From assembly GCA_964346375.1 (NCBI GenBank), contig CAYFUL010000005.1, positions 1 through 43,219 of the forward strand: a DNA stretch of 43,219 nt, in the 5' to 3' direction. The stretch comes from CAYFUL01 sp964346375. Its GTDB lineage: Bacteria; Bacillota; Clostridia; Tissierellales; Peptoniphilaceae. The notes below the pieces were generated by a model. It worked only from the letters and a program-made list of their open reading frames with translations, was not told the DNA's origin and did not search any database. The translations under genes and the position numbers were made by a program. The stretch's first letter is position 1. Each line of letters begins with the position of its first letter. Shown here piece by piece: positions 8,029 to 15,449 of the stretch.

Positions 8029-8685
8029 TTAGTCAAGTGTAGCGGACTTCTTGGAAATGATACTTACTCCGTTTTTTATACTAACACTAAAGCTTTCATC
8101 GGCAAATTCTGAAAGAGTTGGGTTGTGAGTTACCATTATTATCTGGCGATTAAACATCCTTGTAGTTTCCTTTAAAAAGTCTCCGAGATTAAATACATAG
8201 CCCTCGCTAATGTGTTTACCCGGCTCGTCTAGTATTAGTGGGCCCATAAGGCGAGGCTTGTATATTTCCAAAAAGGATATTCTAAGGGCGATGGAGATTA
8301 AATCTATTACCCCTCCCCCTCTGGAATTTTCTGGATTATTTTTAACAGTATAGCCGTCGTAATTGGACACTATATAAAATTCTCCAACGGGAATATTTCC
8401 ATTAGTATCAAACTCTATTAAAAATTCCACGTCATTTTCAAATATAAACTGGAGACATCTTGTAACTAAGTCCTCAATTTGAGTTTTAGCTTGATTTCTT
8501 GCATATTCTGCAGTTAATTGAAATAGAACAGAAACCTTACTAAGTACTTCGCTTTTAGCCTTTAAGTCCTCCAGTTCCACATTAATTCCATTTAACCTAT
8601 CCTCTAAAACACTTAGAGCACCAAGGTCTCTTTCAATGGCAGATGAAAATGCGCTGACTTCTCTTTTTAATTCATTAATTTCCAT
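8029..8685 (-). CDS. SbcC/Rad50-like ATPase, C-terminal half (third gene of a split SMC-like protein)
   Basis: This 218-residue protein looks like the C-terminal half of an SbcC/Rad50/SMC-type ATPase. A short coiled coil (about 1-70) leads into the ABC C-lobe. The signature region is SRGGG (121-125), then Walker B with catalytic glutamate, LILDEP (150-155, D153 and E154), then the switch histidine H187 in MVTHN. All residues expected of this half are intact. The matching Walker A half is the separate 481-residue gene at 8917-10362. The start overlaps the preceding 81-residue gene by 11 bases, so the set is translationally coupled. With the SbcD-like nuclease upstream, a DNA end-processing role is likely. 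Family placement is by motif, not by a named close relative. Confidence 0.72.
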   Translation of the reverse strand: MEINELKREVSAFSSAIERDLGALSVLEDRLNGINVELEDLKAKSEVLSKVSVLFQLTAEYARNQAKTQIEDLVTRCLQFIFENDVEFLIEFDTNGNIPVGEFYIVSNYDGYTVKNNPENSRGGGVIDLISIALRISFLEIYKPRLMGPLILDEPGKHISEGYVFNLGDFLKETTRMFNRQIIMVTHNPTLSEFADESFSVSIKNGVSIISKKSATLD

Positions 8686-8920
8686 AGTATTCTCTCGGTA
8701 ATAGTTCAGATGCCTCTTTAAAAAGCTCCTCTATTTCACCTTTTAGTCTATTAATTTCTTCCTCTAGTTCCTCTGGTTTTAAACCTAGTTGGGAGATTTT
8801 TTCAAGTAATTCTTTTTCGGCAGTCTTTAACTGTTCAAGTCTTGCCTCTGCTCTATATTTTTTCTGTTGAGCATCATTTAATTCTCTCTTTAATCTTTCT
8901 AAATTATCTGTATAGTTCAT
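8675..8920 (-). CDS. Small coiled-coil protein inside the split SbcC-like operon
   Basis: The product is 81 residues, almost wholly a predicted coiled coil with regular leucines and many E, K and R residues (LERLKRELND, EELEEEINRLKGEIEELF). It has no membrane segment or catalytic motif. It starts with ATG in an ATGA overlap with the 481-residue ATPase half and itself overlaps the start of the C-terminal half by 11 bases. By position it corresponds to the descending coiled-coil arm that would follow the zinc-binding apex in an unbroken SbcC. It could instead be a free bridging subunit. I do not recognise a named family. Confidence 0.6.
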   Translation of the reverse strand: MNYTDNLERLKRELNDAQQKKYRAEARLEQLKTAEKELLEKISQLGLKPEELEEEINRLKGEIEELFKEASELLPREYYGN

Positions 8921-10362
8921 AGTTCCCCTCGCAAATGTTCCTCTATATGGGAAAGAGTTCCCTGGTCTACTTTATTAAAACAGTATGGACAAAGGCCTGA
9001 CTTTGAAATTTCTAAGTTATAATTTTTAATAATTCCATCAATTTTATTGGTAATATCCTCTACTTCCCCATTAGTTGTAACTATTTCTGATGAAATAGTA
9101 GATAGTTTATCCTTAATTGAAATAACTGTTGAAGCCCTTTCTAAAACTGTTTCAATGGATTCAACTGTACTAGCACAAGAATCTAAATTGGAAAATAATT
9201 CTAAATAACCATTTCCAATACCTATTCTCTTTGTAACATCGGTATATTCTTCGTAAACTATGTTTAGATTCGTCAAGAAGTCGATTTTTCTAGAAATAGT
9301 AGTTAGATCTAGTCCATCTATCTTCTTAAAATTAAGCAATTTTTTTTGTAAACTACCTAATTCATTTTGTATACCATTTAGATTTTCACTTATTGTCAGT
9401 AAATTATTATATTCCAACAGTTTTCTGTCTAAATTTTTTATATCTTCTTCTAAATTTTCAAGGTTAGATAGTTTTTTTAATGAACTTTCTATTTCTTTTA
9501 TTGCGATTAAATTGGAATTAAACTTTTCCAACGTAGTACTATAATCCTTGAATTTTAAATTTTTATTTTCAATTAGTAGTATATACTCCCTTAATTTATC
9601 TACGCTGCCTAGTGCATTTAGGGTCATTTTTATTTTAGCTATGTCTTTTGTAATTTCTCTAAATTCATTTTCTAAGGCTTGTAGATTTAAAATTGTGTTC
9701 TCAGTGGATTCTATCTGTGAAATAATTTCATTTAGTCTTTTTGATCTTTCTATATAGTCATTTAAATACTTGTATTCATCAATTTCACTTTCAAGTTTTT
9801 CCTTTTCACCCATTAATTTTCTTTCAATTTGGGCATTTCCTTTATTGTCCTTAATTACATCCCTTAGTGCATCATCTATATAGTTTACCTCATTAAGCCT
9901 TCCTATTGCCGATGCTTTAATAGAAGGAGATTCCTGTAATAGAAATGGTCCATCAAGTTGATCCTGAATATTTAATATGACCTTGGAATTTTGCCCCAAT
10001 GGAATAGTAGTCATGGAAATTGCCTCTACAATTTCAGCTGGTACACTTGATCCAAATCCGTCAAATTGGTACTCCTCATTAGATGGAGTAGTCATAATAT
10101 ACTTGTTCTTAGATTTTCCACGAAGCCTTTTTATTATTAGTCCATTGTTAAAGAACACAGTAACACTTACATCACTACTACCTTCCCTAATAAAAAAATC
10201 TCCCCGAGGTTCGTTAAATAGAGCCCATTTTATCGCCCTAATTATAGCCGTTTTACCTGAGTCTGAATTTCCAGTAATAACATTTAATCCATTACTAAAT
10301 TCCAACACAGAATACTCATGAGACTGAAAATTTTCCAATATAATTTTACTAATATATATCAA
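8917..10362 (-). CDS. SbcC/Rad50-like ATPase, N-terminal half with C-terminal zinc-binding motif
   Basis: The 481 residues begin like SMC/SbcC/RecF proteins: ENFQSH, then Walker A GNSDSGKT (31-38) and a Q-loop glutamine at Q133 (NIQDQLDGPFLL). A coiled coil follows from about 170 to 450. The protein then stops just after a CPYC pair (C458, C461) followed by H472 and H476. There is no signature motif or Walker B; those are in the 218-residue gene downstream. In intact SbcC or Rad50 a CxxC hook lies mid-protein, so this looks like a protein divided at its apex. The start is TTG with a GGGAGG site, and TTGA overlaps the stop of the SbcD-like gene. Partner of the nuclease at 10359-11339 by context. 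Confidence 0.75.
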   Translation of the reverse strand: MIYISKIILENFQSHEYSVLEFSNGLNVITGNSDSGKTAIIRAIKWALFNEPRGDFFIREGSSDVSVTVFFNNGLIIKRLRGKSKNKYIMTTPSNEEYQFDGFGSSVPAEIVEAISMTTIPLGQNSKVILNIQDQLDGPFLLQESPSIKASAIGRLNEVNYIDDALRDVIKDNKGNAQIERKLMGEKEKLESEIDEYKYLNDYIERSKRLNEIISQIESTENTILNLQALENEFREITKDIAKIKMTLNALGSVDKLREYILLIENKNLKFKDYSTTLEKFNSNLIAIKEIESSLKKLSNLENLEEDIKNLDRKLLEYNNLLTISENLNGIQNELGSLQKKLLNFKKIDGLDLTTISRKIDFLTNLNIVYEEYTDVTKRIGIGNGYLELFSNLDSCASTVESIETVLERASTVISIKDKLSTISSEIVTTNGEVEDITNKIDGIIKNYNLEISKSGLCPYCFNKVDQGTLSHIEEHLRGEL

Positions 10363-11339
10363 TTTTTTTCAGCCTCCCTTATCTGCGCAGCCTCAAATCT
10401 CTTTATGGCCTCTAATCTAACCTCATCTGGAAGATTTTCATTTGTTGCTATTTGTGTTATAAGCGAGATAATATCCAAACTTACAAAGTTAGACGTGGAA
10501 TTTATTATCTCTTGAAATTTATAGAGTTGACTCCTTTTATTCTTATGGCTTTCTATTTCTGATCTGTCCAGGATTTCAACTCCCGGTTTTGCAGATTTTA
10601 AATATACCTCTTCCAAGGTAATCTTATCCTTTAAATCTATAATAACCACCTTTGGCTTTCTATTTATCTCCAATATTGAATTGGAAACTCTAACTAGAGC
10701 CCCGGGATTTATAAAGCATTTATTGTCTATACATACGGTTTTATATCCTAGGTGAAAATGGCCAGCAAGGGTAATATCTGCCTTAGTATCCTTAATATCC
10801 TCGATTAATGTATGGGGTATTCCCTTTAAAATTGGTTTATCCATTAAAAATCCATGGGTCATATGAATACTATAATCTACTCCATCTTCAACTTCTAACA
10901 CTTTGTAATTTTCAATATTTTCTACATAGTCCATATCATTGGTGTAGGGATATCCTGTAAGTTGAACTCTTATTCCGTCCTTTTCCAGAATAATTTTCCT
11001 ATCGTTTACCAAGTTAAATACTCCAAGATTTACAAGTAATCCGAGAATAGTTCTATTAATGGTCTTAGGATTGTGACCAAATATATCGTGATTTCCACTA
11101 ATTATATAGATTGGACAATGAAAGTTAGTAAACATCCTTGAAAAATCGTTAATTACTGAAAGGGATACATCTGGTCTATCAAAGAGATCTCCGCCATGAA
11201 GAATATAGTCTACGTTTTTTTCCATGGCGATATTATTTACCTCTTCTAATTTCTCCAGCAGAGTCTCTTGAAAATTATCCAATCTACTCTTCGGATTTGA
11301 ACCGCGAATATGACTATCTGTAAGATATAAAAATCTCAA
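10359..11339 (-). CDS. SbcD/Mre11-like metallophosphoesterase (DNA exonuclease subunit)
   Basis: This 326-residue calcineurin-type phosphoesterase has the full metal-binding set: D8 and H10 in LTDSH, GGDLFDRPD, SGNHD, a histidine in HMTHGF, and GHFHLGY. This is the pattern of SbcD and Mre11 nucleases, which trim DNA ends and hairpins as partners of SbcC/Rad50 ATPases. A C-terminal extension of about 100 residues after the GHFH motif could hold the ATPase-binding segment. The start is TTG with an AGGTGA site four bases upstream. It sits eight bases after recA and overlaps the SbcC-like N-half by four bases (TTGA). Position next to recA supports recombinational repair. It is probably not an orthologue of canonical sbcD, so no symbol is given. 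Confidence 0.78.
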   Translation of the reverse strand: MRFLYLTDSHIRGSNPKSRLDNFQETLLEKLEEVNNIAMEKNVDYILHGGDLFDRPDVSLSVINDFSRMFTNFHCPIYIISGNHDIFGHNPKTINRTILGLLVNLGVFNLVNDRKIILEKDGIRVQLTGYPYTNDMDYVENIENYKVLEVEDGVDYSIHMTHGFLMDKPILKGIPHTLIEDIKDTKADITLAGHFHLGYKTVCIDNKCFINPGALVRVSNSILEINRKPKVVIIDLKDKITLEEVYLKSAKPGVEILDRSEIESHKNKRSQLYKFQEIINSTSNFVSLDIISLITQIATNENLPDEVRLEAIKRFEAAQIREAEKN

Positions 11340-11347
11340 GTCATCAC

Positions 11348-12379
11348 CTATTTATCTTCAATATTTTCCTCTTCGTCATCTTTTACAAATACAGTTGCGT
11401 AAACTGCCTCTTCTATTTCCTTTAGTAGTTCCGGTCTTGCTTCAAGGAAGTCCTTCGAATTTTCTCTACCTTGTCCAAGTTTTTCATCCTTGTAGCTATA
11501 CCATGACCCGCTTTTCTTTACAATATCATAATCTGTGGCAATATCTAGTATATTTCCAACCTTTGAAATTCCTGAACCATACATAATATCAAAAATTGCC
11601 TCTTTAAAAGGTGGAGCAACTTTATTTTTTGCAACCTTTACCTTAACTCTATTTCCAATAATTTCATCACCTTTTTTAATTGTATCGATTTTTCTAATAT
11701 CAAGACGAACTGAGGAATAGAATTTTAACGCTCTACCGCCTGTTGTAGTTTCAGGGTTACCAAACATTATTCCTATCTTTTCCCTTAATTGATTAATAAA
11801 AATAACGGTGGTATTTTGTTTGCCAATTGCTCCAGTTAATTTTCTAAGTGCCTTAGACATTAATCTAGCCTGTAGACCAATTTGAGCATCTCCCATTTCA
11901 CCTTCAATCTCCGCCTTTGGTACAAGGGCTGCTACTGAGTCTATAATTACTAAATCAATTGCCCCACTTCTAACTAGTGTTTCTGCAATTTCAAGAGCCT
12001 GTTCTCCAGTATCTGGTTGAGAAATTATAAGGTTTTCTATGTCAACTCCAAGATTTTTTGCATACTTAGGGTCTAGTGCATGTTCTGCATCTATAAATGC
12101 AGCAATTCCTCCAGCTTTTTGAGCCTCTGCTACAATATGAAGGGTTAGAGTAGTTTTTCCAGAGGATTCTGGTCCATATATCTCTACAATTCTTCCCTTT
12201 GGAATTCCACCAATACCAAGGGCTAAATCAAGTCCAAGGCAACCAGTTTTAATAGCTTCTATATCTAGCTTTGCTGCTTCGCCTAATTTCATTATAGAGC
12301 CCTTTCCATTGCTTTTCTCTTTTTTCGTCATGGCTTCTTCTAGTGCTTTTTGTTTTTCTTCAAATTCTAATTTTTCCAT
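11348..12379 (-). CDS. recA: Recombinase RecA
   Basis: RecA forms filaments on single-stranded DNA, drives homologous pairing and triggers LexA cleavage. The 343 residues include Walker A GPESSGKT, the LVIIDSVAALVPKAEIEGE region with Walker B, loop L1 near MGDAQIGLQAR and loop L2 near NQLREKIGIMFGNPETTTGG, and an acidic C-terminal tail (KDDEEENIEDK). The length is typical. The ATG follows an AGGAGA site and lies one base from the cinA stop, so recA is co-transcribed with cinA, as in many Firmicutes. No LexA box or separate promoter is visible just upstream. The nearest candidate promoter is before ftsK, at about 17.7 kb. Confidence 0.99.
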   Translation of the reverse strand: MEKLEFEEKQKALEEAMTKKEKSNGKGSIMKLGEAAKLDIEAIKTGCLGLDLALGIGGIPKGRIVEIYGPESSGKTTLTLHIVAEAQKAGGIAAFIDAEHALDPKYAKNLGVDIENLIISQPDTGEQALEIAETLVRSGAIDLVIIDSVAALVPKAEIEGEMGDAQIGLQARLMSKALRKLTGAIGKQNTTVIFINQLREKIGIMFGNPETTTGGRALKFYSSVRLDIRKIDTIKKGDEIIGNRVKVKVAKNKVAPPFKEAIFDIMYGSGISKVGNILDIATDYDIVKKSGSWYSYKDEKLGQGRENSKDFLEARPELLKEIEEAVYATVFVKDDEEENIEDK

Positions 12380-12380
12380 T

Positions 12381-13595
12381 CTATTCTCCTATTTTTAAAA
12401 GTAAATGGGATAGTATTCCATAGCAGGTACGCTCCTGTATATTTCTTCTACTTCCAGAGAAGTTATATTCCCTTACAGAAATATCCTCTCCGTTGTAATA
12501 TGCAACATATACCAATCCAACTCTTTTATCCTGTGGTACAGGGCCTGCCTCTCCAGTAACTCCTATTGAAATATCTGAATAACCTTTTTTATGAAGTCCC
12601 ACAGCCATTTCAATAGCAGTTTCACTACTTACTACTCCATATTTTTCTATGGTACTACTACTAACCCCAAGTTCATTTATCTTAGCCTCATTTGAATATA
12701 CTACAAAACTCGCCTTTAATACTTCGCTGGCATTTGGATGTTTTACTAAGGTACTACTAAGTAGTCCTCCAGTAATGGATTCTGCAAAGGCAATCCTTGT
12801 AGAATTCACTCTAAGTCTACGTATTAACTCCTCTTCAAGGGAGATATTCTCCTCTCCATTAATATTTTTGCCAAAGGAATTATAAAGACTTTCTACAACT
12901 TCATCTACCTGTTTCTGTACAGCCTCTTTGTCAGAGCCGTAGCACACAATTTTAAGCTCTGTATTTGCAAAGTGAGCAAAAGTATTAATAGATAAATTCT
13001 CCCTCTCTAAATCCAATCTAAGCAGTGTATCCTCTACATATGATTCGCCTAGGGCAATAACATTTAGAGATTTTATAATAAATTCGTTACTGTCTATAAT
13101 ATTTTCGGGAAGGTAGTAGTCCACCATTGGGCAGAATTCCCTTGGAGGTCCCGGAAATAAAAAGTACTTGGTATTATTTACTTCTATAACCTCTCCCGGA
13201 GCCGTCCCCCATAGATTATCAAAAACTATTGAACCCTTTAAAACTTGAGCCTGTTTTATATTATTACTGGTCATATTTCTCTTAGTCTCTTTAAAGTAGT
13301 TTAGGATTTTATTCATTTGAAAATCGTCTACTATTAAATCAACTCCTAAAAATTTTCCAAGGGCTTCCTTAGTTATATCATCAGCAGTAGGTCCAAGTCC
13401 TCCAATTAAAAATACAAGGTCTGCTCTACTACTTGCAATCTTTAAAACGCTTTCAAGGGTTTCAAAGTCATCTTGTACAGAGGTATGGTACATTACATTT
13501 ACCCCAAGGGATACTAGTTTTTCTGAAATAGAATTAGTATTGGTAATACTTCCCATTAAAATTTCGCTGCCTATAGTAATTATTTCTGCTTTCAT
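12381..13595 (-). CDS. cinA: CinA family protein (competence/damage-inducible; NMN deamidase-type C-terminal domain)
   Basis: The 404 residues carry the two CinA domains. The N-terminal molybdopterin-binding-like domain (about 1-170) includes IGSEILMGSITNTNS and GGLGPTADD. The C-terminal CinA domain (about 250-404) includes AESITGGLLS and GVTGEAGP, the region linked to nicotinamide-nucleotide amidase activity. In pyridine nucleotide recycling this enzyme turns NMN into NaMN, and the N-terminal domain is associated with ADP-ribose pyrophosphatase activity in some members. The name comes from induction with recA during competence in streptococci and Bacillus. Here it also sits immediately before recA. 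The ATG has a GAGGTAGAG site. No com genes appear in this window, so a role in competence is not implied. Confidence 0.93.
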   Translation of the reverse strand: MKAEIITIGSEILMGSITNTNSISEKLVSLGVNVMYHTSVQDDFETLESVLKIASSRADLVFLIGGLGPTADDITKEALGKFLGVDLIVDDFQMNKILNYFKETKRNMTSNNIKQAQVLKGSIVFDNLWGTAPGEVIEVNNTKYFLFPGPPREFCPMVDYYLPENIIDSNEFIIKSLNVIALGESYVEDTLLRLDLERENLSINTFAHFANTELKIVCYGSDKEAVQKQVDEVVESLYNSFGKNINGEENISLEEELIRRLRVNSTRIAFAESITGGLLSSTLVKHPNASEVLKASFVVYSNEAKINELGVSSSTIEKYGVVSSETAIEMAVGLHKKGYSDISIGVTGEAGPVPQDKRVGLVYVAYYNGEDISVREYNFSGSRRNIQERTCYGILSHLLLKIGE

Positions 13596-13602
13596 CTCTA
13601 CC

Positions 13603-14136
13603 TCAAATGTTTTTTAAATCCAGTACACCTTTATTTTTTACTAAGTAATCCACTCCAGAGATAACTGTAAATACTACGGAGAAGTAAAATATTGGAATAC
13701 CAATTTTTAAAAGTGGCTCATATCCTGTAAGTATAAGAACTATGGATACCAGTTGTGAAGCTGTTTTAATCTTTCCAAGTTTACTTGCTGCAATAGTAAT
13801 ATTTTCAGATGCTGCAATAATTCTAAATCCTGTAATTGTAAATTCCCTACTGACGATTAATATAATTGGCCATGCTGGTAAAATTCCCTTTTCAATTAAG
13901 CAAATTAAAGCCGCAGTAGAGAGTATTTTATCAGCAAGGGGATCTGCAAATTTTCCAAAGTTAGTGACGAGATTATCCCTTCTTGCAAGATATCCATCTA
14001 GGAAATCTGTAAAAGATGCTACTGCAAATACAATAGTCGCCCAAATATTGGAGTAACTAAAATCCAAGTACATTATTAGTACAAATACTGGCACAAGGAG
14101 TATTCTAAAAAAAGTCAGTTTATTTGCTATATTCAT
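13603..14136 (-). CDS. pgsA: CDP-diacylglycerol--glycerol-3-phosphate 3-phosphatidyltransferase
   Basis: PgsA makes phosphatidylglycerol phosphate from CDP-diacylglycerol, the committed step to phosphatidylglycerol. The 177-residue membrane protein has the CDP-alcohol phosphotransferase signature: D44 and D47-G48, A51-R52, G61, D65 and D69, all conserved. About five hydrophobic segments surround it. The ATG shares ATGA with the rimO stop, and cinA starts seven bases after its end, so it is firmly inside the ftsK-to-recA unit. Its CDP-diacylglycerol substrate is made by CdsA, encoded at 35131-35898 in this window. The rimO-pgsA-cinA-recA order is usual in Firmicutes. Confidence 0.95.
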   Translation of the reverse strand: MNIANKLTFFRILLVPVFVLIMYLDFSYSNIWATIVFAVASFTDFLDGYLARRDNLVTNFGKFADPLADKILSTAALICLIEKGILPAWPIILIVSREFTITGFRIIAASENITIAASKLGKIKTASQLVSIVLILTGYEPLLKIGIPIFYFSVVFTVISGVDYLVKNKGVLDLKNI

Positions 14137-15449
14137 ATAATTTCTCCAAAAAGGTCGTATTCCATTGCGTCTACTACCTTAATATTTACAAAAGTTCCAA
14201 TTTCAAGTGGTTCTTCAGAATTTATATACACCACTCCATCAATATCTGGACAGTCGTATTCACTTCTTCCAATATAGGTTACATCGTCAACTTGTTCCTC
14301 AATTAATGCCTCTACCCTATTGCCAATTAGCCTTTCAAGATTTTCTTCAGAGATTTCCATTTGAAGCTTCATAATTGATTCAAGTCTTTCCTCTTTTATT
14401 TCCTCATCAATTTGATTTTCCATACTATATGCTGGAGTGTTTTCCTCTCTTGAATAGGTAAATACCCCTAATTTATCAAACCTAGCTTCTTTAATAAATT
14501 CATATAGTTCATTAAAATCCTCTTCAGTTTCCCCGGGGAAACCAACTATAAAAGTAGTTCTAATAATAATTTCAGGAATTTCCTCCCTTAATTTTACAAT
14601 TAAATTCTCAATACTTTCTCTATTTGTATTTCTATTCATTCTCTTTAGTACGGAATTACTAATATGTTGTAGTGGAATATCAATATACTTTAATAGCTTA
14701 TCATTGTTTTTAAATTCTTCAATTAAATTACTGTCAAAGTGGTCAGGATACATATAGAGTACTCTAATCCATCTTACACCTTCAATTTTAGATAGTTCCT
14801 GTAATAATTCCACAAGGGCATACTTTCCATATATATCTATACCATAGTCGGTAGTGTTCTGTGCAATTAAAATAAATTCCTCAGTTCCATTGTTTGCAAG
14901 GTGCTCCACTTCACTAACTATATTTTCAATTCTTCTACTTTTATTTTTCCCCTTTAATGCAGGTATTATGCAGTAGGTACAGAAATTATTACATCCTTCT
15001 GAGATTTTAATATACTCAGTTTTATTGTACTCATCTCTAATAAATTCTTCAGGATATTCTTCCTCAATATTATTTGATTTAATTAGCCTTTTATTTTCAA
15101 ATGCCGCATCTAGTACAGTATTTAAATCTCTAATATTTCCAGTTCCAATAATACCGTCTATTTCCTCTATTTCCTCTAGGAGTTCGTCACTATATCTTTC
15201 TGCTAGACAACCTGCTAGTAGAAGTTTTTTACATCTTCCCTGTTTTTTATATTCTGCAACTTCTAAAATGGCATCAATTGACTCCTCCTTTGCAGCTTCA
15301 ATAAAGCCACAGGTGTTCACTATTACAATATCTGATTCAGAAGGATTTGGAGAGTAGGTGTACTTCTCCTTATCCAGTGCAGATTTCATAATTGAGGAGT
15401 CTACGTCATTTTTAGAACATCCAAGCGTAATAAAGCTTACCCTATTCAT
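14133..15449 (-). CDS. rimO: Ribosomal protein S12 methylthiotransferase RimO
   Basis: RimO is a radical-SAM enzyme that adds a methylthio group to an aspartate of ribosomal protein S12. The N-terminal domain binds one iron-sulfur cluster through C11, C47 and C81. The radical-SAM cluster motif is C153, C157 and C160 (EGCNNFCTYC). A TRAM domain closes the protein (from about 375). The stretches LIAQNTTDYG and RVLYMYPDHF separate RimO from the tRNA enzyme MiaB. At 438 residues it has normal length. The ATG overlaps the ftsK end by eight bases and its stop overlaps pgsA. Anaerobic growth would suit its oxygen-sensitive clusters. Confidence 0.95.
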   Translation of the reverse strand: MNRVSFITLGCSKNDVDSSIMKSALDKEKYTYSPNPSESDIVIVNTCGFIEAAKEESIDAILEVAEYKKQGRCKKLLLAGCLAERYSDELLEEIEEIDGIIGTGNIRDLNTVLDAAFENKRLIKSNNIEEEYPEEFIRDEYNKTEYIKISEGCNNFCTYCIIPALKGKNKSRRIENIVSEVEHLANNGTEEFILIAQNTTDYGIDIYGKYALVELLQELSKIEGVRWIRVLYMYPDHFDSNLIEEFKNNDKLLKYIDIPLQHISNSVLKRMNRNTNRESIENLIVKLREEIPEIIIRTTFIVGFPGETEEDFNELYEFIKEARFDKLGVFTYSREENTPAYSMENQIDEEIKEERLESIMKLQMEISEENLERLIGNRVEALIEEQVDDVTYIGRSEYDCPDIDGVVYINSEEPLEIGTFVNIKVVDAMEYDLFGEII

